DNA of 10,458 bases from UBA6821 sp044236545 (GTDB lineage Bacteria; Verrucomicrobiota; Verrucomicrobiia; Chthoniobacterales; UBA6821): contig JBIIGI010000082.1 in assembly GCA_044236545.1 (NCBI GenBank), positions 1 through 10,458 of the forward strand, in the 5' to 3' direction. The translations under genes were made by a program, and so were the position numbers. How positions within the stretch are numbered: position 1 is the first letter of the stretch; each line of letters begins with the position of its first letter. Below are positions 1-5,113 of the stretch, piece by piece. The notes beneath the pieces were generated by a model. It searched no databases, had not been told where the DNA came from, and saw nothing but the letters and a program-made list of their open reading frames with translations.

Positions 1-252
1 AACAAATCGGACTCCTGGCTGCATCAGCCCGACGAGCATGTCGTTGGATCCCGCTTCAGTCCCGCATGCTACATTGCCGATGCGATGCCGGCATCGCTCT
101 ACCTCGTCTGGAAATACCATCGCGACTTCTCGGCAGGAATCATCGCCAACGCCATGGTCGGCGGTGACAACTGCCACCGTGGCGCCGTGGTGGGAAGCAT
201 CTTGGGAGCGGCCTGCGGCGTGCCGGAGCATTTCGGCCCTGCCCTATGGTAA
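1..252 (+). CDS. ADP-ribosylglycohydrolase family protein, C-terminal fragment
   Basis: This frame is open from the left edge to a TAA at 250-252, giving 83 residues; the start lies outside the window. The family (PF03747) removes ADP-ribose from proteins or small molecules with a binuclear magnesium centre in an all-helical fold. The visible part contains the family's last helical stretch: 'ANAMVGGDNCHRGAVVGSIL' at in-window residues 50-69, followed by GAACG. This matches the usual 'GGDTDTxAAIxGAxxGA' C-terminal motif in spacing. The second metal-binding Asp of GGDxD is replaced by Cys58, and a His-Arg pair follows, so this is a divergent subgroup and its substrate cannot be given. Its stop overlaps the stop end of the convergent alkB-like gene by 9 bp. 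The family assignment rests on one motif and the helix pattern, since most of the protein is missing. Confidence 0.72.
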   Translation, partial: NKSDSWLHQPDEHVVGSRFSPACYIADAMPASLYLVWKYHRDFSAGIIANAMVGGDNCHRGAVVGSILGAACGVPEHFGPALW

Positions 253-852
253 AAAAGTCCGGAAGGTGAGATTGATTCTTGGCGTGGTGATCTTTTTTGT
301 CTTGGGCATGGCATGAACCCAGTGGTGCTGGGTAGCCCCCTTCATCACCAGAAGGCTTCCGTTTTCCAGCAGCACGGAAACGATTTCTTTGGACTCCCTG
401 TGCTTTAGTTTGAAGACCCGCTCCGCCCCGAAGCTCACCGAGGCGATCACGGGATTGCGCCCCAGCGTTTTCTCATCGTCACTGTGCCATCCCATCCCCT
501 CGGAACCGTCGTGGTAGAGGTTCATTAGGCAGGAGTTAAACCGATGGGCGCACTGCTGCTCGACACGTTTCTTGATCAACAAAAGGGCCGACGTTAAGGG
601 AGAAGCGGTCTTGCTGGTGCCGGAGTAGGAATAGGTGAACCCGGCATCGCCCATCCACGCGACCTTGCGGGAAAGGATGCGCTTGCGACCAAACAGGACT
701 ACCTCATCCGGTTGCCAGGGTGACGTCGCGAGCAGATCGTCAAAAAGCGTCGGCGATTCCTCCGGGGAGCAAATCTTTCCGAGGTATTCCGCGACGCCAT
801 CCCGGGGCAGAAGATTCAAGGTGCGAGGATGAAAAAGAGAAGGCCGGGTCAT
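244..852 (-). CDS. AlkB-family 2-oxoglutarate/Fe(II) dioxygenase
   Basis: The 202-residue protein has the features of AlkB/ALKBH2-type dioxygenases, which oxidatively remove alkyl groups from damaged nucleic-acid bases using Fe(II), O2 and 2-oxoglutarate. The iron ligands are visible as H123 and D125 (GWHSDDE) and H180 (HHWVHAMP). N111 and Y113 (NLYHDG) and R192 and R198 (PRINLTFR) fit the 2-oxoglutarate-binding positions. The length is normal for the compact bacterial ALKBH2-like form, and the substrate (DNA repair) is inferred from the family. The start is uncertain. ATG 850-852 has a GAGG 7 nt upstream but lies at the centre of a perfect palindrome. TTG 820-822 would begin directly at 'LNLLPRDG', where homologues often begin, and would remove 10 residues. 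The 3' end overlaps the convergent ADP-ribosylglycohydrolase gene by 9 bp. The gene appears monocistronic. Confidence 0.9.
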   Translation of the reverse strand: MTRPSLFHPRTLNLLPRDGVAEYLGKICSPEESPTLFDDLLATSPWQPDEVVLFGRKRILSRKVAWMGDAGFTYSYSGTSKTASPLTSALLLIKKRVEQQCAHRFNSCLMNLYHDGSEGMGWHSDDEKTLGRNPVIASVSFGAERVFKLKHRESKEIVSVLLENGSLLVMKGATQHHWVHAMPKTKKITTPRINLTFRTFLP

Positions 853-862
853 GACCCGGCCT
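841..862 (-). terminator. 22-bp perfect palindrome, possible terminator of the small membrane gene
   Basis: Positions 841-862 read identically on both strands: arms AGGCCGGGTC and GACCCGGCCT around a central AT. Read on the minus strand it follows the small membrane-protein gene by 37 nt and is followed at once by TCTCTTTTTC (840 to 831). A GC-rich stem with a pyrimidine/T-rich tail looks like a rho-independent terminator, though the T-run is short and offset by four bases. The palindrome also contains the ATG of the alkB-like gene at 850-852. It could therefore act instead as a translation-blocking hairpin or as an operator. Confidence 0.5.
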
Positions 863-899
863 CTTCTGTGAGTTACCGCTCCAGGGGGAGCGCTAAGGA

Positions 900-1106
900 C
901 TACTTCTTTTCCTCAACATACCGCGCGATGCGGTTGGAGAGGATCAGTAAGGTCGGTGCCCAGAGGCCGACGAAGATCCCGAAGAGTTCGCCATGGGTCC
1001 GAACTTCGAACGTCGCATCTTTGCCGCCGGCATAATACCAGATGGCAATAGATCCTAGGACTGAAGCGAGACCCAGAACGAAACAGAGGTTGCTTAATGC
1101 TTTCAT
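900..1106 (-). CDS. small two-helix membrane protein
   Basis: This is a 68-residue protein of unknown function. Two hydrophobic segments are visible: residues about 4-25 (LSNLCFVLGLASVLGSIAIW) and about 42-60 (LFGIFVGLWAPTLLILSNR). They are joined by a polar loop, 'AGGKDATFEVRTHGELFG', and followed by a basic/acidic tail, ARYVEEKK. The ATG at 1104-1106 is chosen because AAGGGG lies 4 nt upstream. The frame stays open upstream to 1190, but that part is Ser/Arg-rich, lacks a ribosome site and runs into an inverted repeat. From memory, short proteins with a similar 'HGExFGIFVGLWxPT' second helix occur in several phyla without known function. It is transcribed divergently from the aminopeptidase and is followed by the palindromic hairpin at 841-862. 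Confidence 0.7.
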   Translation of the reverse strand: MKALSNLCFVLGLASVLGSIAIWYYAGGKDATFEVRTHGELFGIFVGLWAPTLLILSNRIARYVEEKK

Positions 1107-1151
1107 AGAACCCCTTGTTGAGGCTTTCCGGGCAAGTAAGCAAGGGCTATC

Positions 1152-1179
1152 GTCTAGGGAATAGGAGTATTTCCTAGAC
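1152..1179. promoter_or_regulatory. inverted repeat, candidate operator upstream of the small membrane gene
   Basis: Arms GTCTAGGGAA (1152-1161) and TTTCCTAGAC (1170-1179) pair over 10 positions with one G-T wobble around an 8-nt centre, TAGGAGTA. It lies 45 bp upstream of the small membrane-protein ATG. A dyad of this size at this distance suits a dimeric transcriptional regulator. No regulator gene is nearby to assign it to. Confidence 0.4.
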
Positions 1180-1198
1180 CCAAGAGGCATGATATTTG

Positions 1199-1226
1199 TT
1201 TACACGATCTGAAGCTCATCTAGAAT
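1199..1226 (+). promoter_or_regulatory. sigma70-like promoter of the M29-like aminopeptidase
   Basis: TTTACA (1199-1204) and TAGAAT (1221-1226) each match the sigma70 consensus at 5 of 6 positions, with a 16-bp spacer. Transcription would start near 1233, giving a leader of about 42 nt before ATG 1275. The surrounding DNA is AT-rich compared with the neighbouring genes, as expected for a promoter. Confidence 0.5.
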
Positions 1227-1234
1227 TTCCAAGA

Positions 1235-1253
1235 TAGTTAATTACCTTAACTA
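1235..1253 (+). promoter_or_regulatory. perfect inverted repeat at the predicted 5' end of the aminopeptidase mRNA
   Basis: TAGTTAA (1235-1241) and TTAACTA (1247-1253) are perfect 7-bp arms around TTACC. The repeat begins about 2 nt after the predicted transcription start and ends 21 nt before the ATG at 1275. It could be an operator at the start site or a weak 5' stem-loop. It is AT-rich, so the RNA stem would be marginal. Confidence 0.35.
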
Positions 1254-1274
1254 AAGTCTCATCCACTCCACACC

Positions 1275-2438
1275 ATGGCCCTTCCCATCGCCCAGCAAAT
1301 CGCCGCACGCACATTTCCTCCATTCAGTCTCGAGCGCCTGCTCACGACGACCTTCGCCCCGAAGGCCGGCCAGCGACTCTGCATCCTGATCGATCTTGAG
1401 AATCCCGCCGATATCAAGGACTTCGCTTTCCTGAAGGATCCTGCGCTCACGATCCAGAAGCATGCGCTCGAGTCGTTCCAGAAGCCGCTCAACGAAGGGA
1501 TTCTTGCCAAGATGGGGCTCAAGGGCGGGGAGATCTTCGCCTACAAGCTCACCGGTGGCAGCAACCTCGACCTTCCCGACGAGGCCTTCGATCCATCCGG
1601 TAAGCAGGTCAGCCTCTCCGGGGACGTCTACCCGAACTACGACATCATCCTCTGCATCTCCACCTTCTCGGCAACCGCACCGCTCACCGCCTTTGCAAAG
1701 CAGTACGGATTCCGCGGAGCCACCCTGCACGGGGTGAACGAGGTCATCCTCTCCTCCGGCCTTGCCGTCGACTACGACGAGGTGAGCGTCGAGGCGGAAA
1801 AACTTCGCAAGGGAGTCACCAAGGCCGACTGGATCGAGATCGACTTCGGATGCGAGGGGCAGGACTTCACCCTCCGACTCATCCTCAACGGCCAGGAGGC
1901 CCAGAAGAGCCACGGCCTCTGCCGCGGAGACGAGCCGGATGTTGCCAACCTTCCCGCCGGGGAGGTCTACTTTGTTCCCGAGGGTGCCGAGGGTGAGTTC
2001 CCGCACAGGTATGAGGACGGGACGATCGGAAAGATGACCGTCACCGGGGGGCGCATCGTGAAGGCCGAACTCATCAGGGGGAACGCCGCCACCATCGCGG
2101 CGCACAATGCGAAACTAGCCTCCGATCCCGTCACCGGGGAACTTGGCGAGCTTGGTTTCGGCACCCAGTTGCTCCCCGTCAGCGGACGCGACATCCAGGA
2201 TGAAAAGGTGCGCGGCACCCTCCACGTGGCCACCGGCCGCAGCGACCACCTTGGCGGACATCTGGTCCCCTCCATGTTCTCGGAAAAGATGAACGCCACG
2301 CACGACGACATCCTCTTCGCGCCTCACAAGACACCCGAGATCCTCGTCAAGCAGGCTCGGATGCGGCGCGGCACCGAGAACGAGGTGCTCATCGAGAACT
2401 ACGAGCCCTCGGCCTACCTCAACGGCCTGCTGGCCTGA
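1275..2438 (+). CDS. M29-like metallo-aminopeptidase
   Basis: The 387-residue protein resembles clan MQ, family M29 aminopeptidases (AmpS/AmpT type). These are cytosolic dimers that use two metal ions to remove N-terminal residues from peptides. Visible family landmarks in order are 'NLPAGEVYFVP' with E230, 'LGELGFG' with E292, 'DEKVRGTLHVATG' with H317, and 'THDDILF' with H343 and D345. These fit the two Glu, the His and the HxD metal ligands of M29. The catalytic Tyr seven residues after the first His in characterised members (Tyr352 of the Thermus enzyme) falls on D324 here, so activity may differ. No signal peptide is seen. ATG 1275 has no clear Shine-Dalgarno sequence. The stop (TGA, 2436-2438) abuts the stop of the convergent protease gene. 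The family call is good; the substrate is unknown. Confidence 0.75.
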   Translation: MALPIAQQIAARTFPPFSLERLLTTTFAPKAGQRLCILIDLENPADIKDFAFLKDPALTIQKHALESFQKPLNEGILAKMGLKGGEIFAYKLTGGSNLDLPDEAFDPSGKQVSLSGDVYPNYDIILCISTFSATAPLTAFAKQYGFRGATLHGVNEVILSSGLAVDYDEVSVEAEKLRKGVTKADWIEIDFGCEGQDFTLRLILNGQEAQKSHGLCRGDEPDVANLPAGEVYFVPEGAEGEFPHRYEDGTIGKMTVTGGRIVKAELIRGNAATIAAHNAKLASDPVTGELGELGFGTQLLPVSGRDIQDEKVRGTLHVATGRSDHLGGHLVPSMFSEKMNATHDDILFAPHKTPEILVKQARMRRGTENEVLIENYEPSAYLNGLLA

Positions 2439-3401
2439 TCAGATCCTGCGCCGGGTTGTCGCAATCAGCACGCCGAGACCGGTCAGCGAGAGCATCCAGA
2501 CCGAGGGTTCTGGGACCCCGGTGACCGCGATGATCTGCTCTTGGTATGTGGCGATGTCGATGCTGTAGGTGACGTTTCCGAAGACGGCCGTGTTGGCCGG
2601 TTGCCCCGAATAGGTCCCCACCAGATCCATGATGCCGGCGAGTTGATAAGATCCGTTGTTCATCGGCACAAAAACCCCTCCGCCGGAATCACCGACAGCG
2701 GCCTGGGCCTCGTTAGCGGTGCCGGATTCCGTGAACGTGGTTTGGATCATGCTGGTGGAGTTGATATTGGTCGTGCCATCCGCGAGGTTTGTTCCCCATC
2801 GCTTCGAGCTTGAGGAGAGCTGCTTGTATCCCGAGGCATTGTAATTAAAGCGGTTTGACTCGTTCCATGTGTAGGGATTGGAACCCGTGACGCTCCAGTA
2901 GGCCTTGGAAGCATCACGGTCCTTTCCGTTGCCGATCATCGTCAACGTTTCGCCAACCGCAGGAGATGTTCCCGCCAGCGTAAGATTGCTCAGCAGGGAC
3001 AGACCGGTCCCTTGGCCCACCGTGATCCGGAAGGCATAGAGGTCGATGGAGCCGATCTGCCGTCCCGATCCGGCAATGGCCGAATAGGTCGTTCCGTTCA
3101 GCGTGAAATTTCCAAATCCGACATGGTTTGCGGTCAGCACCCAGCCCGATCCGTTCCCACCCCCCAGATAGACGCCCGAGGCCCCGTTGAGCGAACCAAC
3201 ATAGTTCCACCCCAGATCGCCGTTGGGCCCGGAGGGGGCGTTGGTGTTACCCGACCCGGTGCGCGAATTGATCACCACTGCCTGGACAAGATGGAGCGGA
3301 AGGATGAGCGCCGCAATCAACACAATCTTCTTGAGGAAAGAGGGATGCACTAAATGAAAAATGACCCTAGTCCGGGGAATGTCAAGAATGTCCCCTCTCA
3401 T
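2439..3401 (-). CDS. secreted trypsin-like serine protease with PEP-CTERM anchor
   Basis: The 320-residue protein has the serine-protease triad in chymotrypsin order: H93 (LTANHV), D120 (SIDLYAFRI) and S239 (AVGDSGGGVF), the last with the textbook GDSGG motif. A hydrophobic N-terminal segment (about 24-40, after a Lys-Lys pair) with a likely cut after 'LVQA' gives Sec export. The C-terminus is a PEP-CTERM sorting tail: VPEPS at 296-300, a hydrophobic helix about 301-315, then RRR. In known systems an exosortase cleaves such tails and attaches the protein to the envelope or releases it. There is no Cys, so no disulfides form. Mid-region Ser/Asn/Thr/Gly richness fits a secreted, possibly glycosylated protein. 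The start is uncertain: ATG 3399-3401 gives 23 residues before the hydrophobic segment, while GTG 3348-3350 gives a more standard signal peptide. Confidence 0.85.
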   Translation of the reverse strand: MRGDILDIPRTRVIFHLVHPSFLKKIVLIAALILPLHLVQAVVINSRTGSGNTNAPSGPNGDLGWNYVGSLNGASGVYLGGGNGSGWVLTANHVGFGNFTLNGTTYSAIAGSGRQIGSIDLYAFRITVGQGTGLSLLSNLTLAGTSPAVGETLTMIGNGKDRDASKAYWSVTGSNPYTWNESNRFNYNASGYKQLSSSSKRWGTNLADGTTNINSTSMIQTTFTESGTANEAQAAVGDSGGGVFVPMNNGSYQLAGIMDLVGTYSGQPANTAVFGNVTYSIDIATYQEQIIAVTGVPEPSVWMLSLTGLGVLIATTRRRI

Positions 3402-3421
3402 ACCGTTCCGAAAAAGGTCCC

Positions 3422-3712
3422 GATAAATCTTGGATTTCGCAGTGGAATCACGGAATTGAGAGAGGTTAAAAGGGTTAGAACGTTACAGAGTTAAAATGAT
3501 GACCGCGAGAGCCCAAGCTCTGGAGTCCCGGAGGAAACATCGGTAGCATCGAAGCAAAGTACCGAGCAGAGACTGGAATAAAAAAACAGTTTCAGCACCT
3601 TGTAACATTTTAACGTTTGAACTTTTTAACTCCCTGAAGCCCCACCATCCGGGTGAACCATCCACAACAGTTGATGCCGCTCTATTGCAAAATCCGGGAT
3701 AAATCTTGGATT
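3422..3712. repeat. 15-bp direct repeat pair bounding the repeat element
   Basis: GATAAATCTTGGATT occurs exactly at 3422-3436 and again at 3698-3712, 276 bp apart and in the same orientation. The second copy also sits within an inverted CCGGGA...TCCCGG context (3694-3699 and 3712-3717). The two copies bracket the octamer-ended core. They may be a target-site duplication, recombination sites, or two copies of a dispersed repeat unit. Confidence 0.6.
3465..3630. repeat. inverted arrays of GTTA-type octamers, candidate non-autonomous mobile element
   Basis: The left end has four consecutive units: GTTAAAAGG (3465-3473), GTTAGAAC (3474-3481), GTTACAGA (3482-3489) and GTTAAAAT (3490-3497). The right end, read on the minus strand from 3630, has GTTAAAAA, GTTCAAAC, GTTAAAAT and GTTACAAG (down to 3599). 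The element is thus about 166 bp with tandem 8-bp units as imperfect terminal inverted repeats, around a core of about 100 bp with small hairpins and an A7 run at 3580-3586. No transposase is encoded. It resembles REP/MITE-like intergenic elements in size and layout; whether it is repeated elsewhere cannot be seen here. Confidence 0.6.
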
Positions 3713-3743
3713 CCCGGCGCCTGATCTGCGAAGAACCAGCTTG

Positions 3744-4379
3744 ATGCGGCGTTTCATGCCATTCCTGCTCCCGATTTTCCCGCTCTGGCTCGGGGGTTGC
3801 GCCCATCCCCTGCCGCGATACGAACCGCCTCTACCGAGGGCCGCAGTCCAGAAGGTCAGGACCACCGCCTACACCCACACCGAGAGCGACCATCGACGCT
3901 ACAGCAACCTGACCGCACTCGGCACCCAACTCCGGTGCGGGCCGGTCCACAGCGCGGCGGCTGACTGGGCACGCTGGCCTTGCGGAACCATGTTCCGGAT
4001 CAGGGCGACGGGGGAGATCTACGAGGTGGACGACTACGGCTTTGCCCTCTCGGGTGTGAACACCATCGACCTCTACAAACCGAGCAAGCGAGAAATGCGG
4101 GCGTGGGGCGTCCGTCGCGTGACGATCGAGATCCTCAAGTGGGGCGATCCGTGGGCCAGCTACCGCAGGATGGTCCGCGTGCGAACCTACCGTCACATCA
4201 AGCGGATGATGAATGAGATCAAATCATTCTTCCGTGAAGGGAACCCACCACCTGAGCCTGTCTTCCCGCCGAGAGGAATCTGCCCGGCACCAACACCATC
4301 CCCCTGCAAACCTTCCACGAAGTGCCCTCCGAAGCATTCGGGCAAAAAGCGGGCAAGCAAACACACCACTTCATCCTGA
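3744..4379 (+). CDS. 3D-domain (double-psi beta-barrel) lipoprotein
   Basis: The 211-residue protein starts with a short lipoprotein signal, and a clean lipobox LGGC puts the lipidated Cys at C19. Residues about 38-134 match the 3D domain (PF06725) found in MltA-type lytic transglycosylases and cell-wall-active proteins: 'VRTTAYT' opens the barrel. The three characteristic Asp are D74 (AAADWARWPCGT), D97 (VDDYG) and D109 (TIDLY), followed by WGVRRVTIEIL. A role in peptidoglycan remodelling at the outer membrane is inferred from the family. After the domain come a basic segment (RRMVRVRTYRHIKRMM) and an unusual Pro/Cys/Lys-rich tail, 'CPAPTPSPCKPSTKCPP', with three Cys. Start: TTG 3741 and ATG 3744 are adjacent in frame, and ATG is preferred. 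No strong ribosome site is seen. The preceding repeat element lies 31 bp upstream. Confidence 0.8.
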   Translation: MRRFMPFLLPIFPLWLGGCAHPLPRYEPPLPRAAVQKVRTTAYTHTESDHRRYSNLTALGTQLRCGPVHSAAADWARWPCGTMFRIRATGEIYEVDDYGFALSGVNTIDLYKPSKREMRAWGVRRVTIEILKWGDPWASYRRMVRVRTYRHIKRMMNEIKSFFREGNPPPEPVFPPRGICPAPTPSPCKPSTKCPPKHSGKKRASKHTTSS

Positions 4380-4464
4380 ACCGAATAAAAACTTGCTAGG
4401 TCGTTGCTTCGCATCCGCTACGGCTTTCTGTTGTCTCATTTCAAGCCAATAGGCTGCCAAGCTG

Positions 4465-4493
4465 TTGCACAAATCTCAGGCGTGCGTTACCAT
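4465..4493 (+). promoter_or_regulatory. sigma70-like promoter of the toxin-antitoxin pair
   Basis: TTGCAC (4465-4470) and TACCAT (4488-4493) are separated by exactly 17 bp. Each matches the sigma70 consensus at 4 of 6 positions, including the most conserved first TTG and the TA...T of the -10 box. A start seven bases after the -10 box would fall on the A of the antitoxin ATG at 4500, implying a leaderless mRNA. No Shine-Dalgarno sequence precedes this ATG, which agrees. Confidence 0.45.
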
Positions 4494-4499
4494 GCATTC

Positions 4500-4748
4500 A
4501 TGACTCAAGTTGTAGCCCACCTTCTCGAGGAAGCTGAGCAACTCTCCGTGGATGAGCGCACGGAACTTGCAGAGCGTCTTGTAGAAAGGCTGGCCCACGA
4601 CATCCCACATGAGATCGCGCAGGCTCAGATGAGGGAAGTTCATCGTCGCATCGCGCAAGTTGAGGCGGGTGAGGTAACTCTCATTCCAGGGGATGAAGCT
4701 CTTGAGCGTGTTCGTCAACTCGTGGCTTCTTACCAATCAGCAGGCTGA
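4500..4748 (+). CDS. addiction-module antitoxin (Unstab_antitox, TIGR02574 type)
   Basis: The 82-residue acidic, helical protein matches the putative addiction-module component family (PF09720/TIGR02574), the usual partner of RelE/ParE-type toxins in planctomycetes, verrucomicrobia and proteobacteria. The conserved layout is visible: an N-terminal 'LLEEAEQLSVDERTELAERL' helix, then 'RRIAQVEAGEVTLIPGDEAL' near the C-terminus. The antitoxin binds and neutralises the toxin and is expected to be protease-sensitive. ATG 4500 is chosen although the frame is open from 4404. The extra 32 residues are not family-like, and the promoter at 4465-4493 would place the transcript start at 4500. Its TGA (4746-4748) overlaps the toxin ATG by one base, so the two are translationally coupled. 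Confidence 0.88.
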   Translation: MTQVVAHLLEEAEQLSVDERTELAERLVERLAHDIPHEIAQAQMREVHRRIAQVEAGEVTLIPGDEALERVRQLVASYQSAG

Positions 4749-5059
4749 TGGCCACCAGCTACGGGTTTCATCCCGAGGCTCTTTCTGAATATTCCGCGGC
4801 CGCGAATTACTACCTACAAGAGGTGTCGTCACGGGTAGCGGAGGGATTTGTTTCAGCCGTCGAGCACTCAATTAGTACATTGGTCGCAGATCCGACCCGT
4901 TGGCGTGTGATTGAGGACCCTGAAATTCGGCGTTCCGTCCTCAACCGCTACCCCTTTGTCATCTACTACCGCTGGGAGTCCCGACTGGAGAGAATTACCA
5001 TCTACGCCGTGATGCACTGCAGTCGGGAACCTGGGTATTGGCACCATCGGACTCAGTAA
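4748..5059 (+). CDS. RelE/ParE-family toxin
   Basis: The 103-residue protein has the RelE/ParE fold pattern (PF05016): an N-terminal strand, 'YGFHPEALSEYSAAANYY'; two helices ending in 'AVEHSISTLVADPTRW'; then 'RRSVLNRYPFVIYYRWE' and 'ITIYAVMHCSREPGYWHHR'. These are the paired strands and the final basic/aromatic segment. Family members either cleave ribosome-bound mRNA or poison gyrase, and the sequence alone does not separate the two. The C-terminal His/Arg/Trp-rich end is typical of the subgroup paired with TIGR02574 antitoxins. The ATG at 4748-4750 overlaps the antitoxin TGA by one base. The toxin is followed after 54 bp by the convergent ispG gene, with only a weak hairpin (5064-5076) between. 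The pair is complete and looks intact. Confidence 0.88.
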   Translation: MATSYGFHPEALSEYSAAANYYLQEVSSRVAEGFVSAVEHSISTLVADPTRWRVIEDPEIRRSVLNRYPFVIYYRWESRLERITIYAVMHCSREPGYWHHRTQ

Positions 5060-5113
5060 GCATGAAAGGGACTTTCTGAAGGGGACTCGGATAAACCCGC
5101 CAATCTTCACAAG

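Larger units (their letters stand above)
3402..3743. other. gene-free region carrying a repeat element
   Basis: These 342 bp have no convincing gene. The minus-strand frame that crosses them (3483-3806) shows no ribosome site and runs antisense into the lipoprotein start. The region holds the 15-bp direct repeat pair and the inverted octamer arrays listed separately. Small hairpins sit in the core, for example AGAGC/GCTCT at 3508-3521 and CGGTA/TACCG at about 3541-3564. Promoters for the divergent protease (-) and lipoprotein (+) genes should lie at its edges, but I could not identify them with confidence. Confidence 0.6.

Noticed and set aside
38..316. 92-residue plus-strand frame across the ADP-ribosylglycohydrolase end
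   Set aside because: It is out of frame with the motif-bearing reading of 1-252 and has an Arg/Ser/Thr-rich random composition.
1251..2105. 284-residue minus-strand open frame opposite the aminopeptidase gene
   Set aside because: It is a codon-phase shadow of the M29-like gene, rich in Gly/Val/Glu with no domain. The plus-strand frame has clear family motifs.
3465..3630. CRISPR array or origin iterons
   Set aside because: The octamers are directly adjacent without unique spacers and are inverted about a core. There are no DnaA boxes or replication genes nearby.
3483..3806. 107-residue minus-strand frame over the repeat element
   Set aside because: It spans the repeat arrays and runs antisense into the lipoprotein start. 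It shows no domain and no ribosome site.
4404..4499. 32-residue extension of the antitoxin
   Set aside because: It is not family-like and is upstream of the predicted transcription start.
5064..5076. GAAAG/CTTTC hairpin as a bidirectional terminator between the toxin and ispG
   Set aside because: The stem has only 5 AU-rich pairs and no T-run on either strand, too weak to call.
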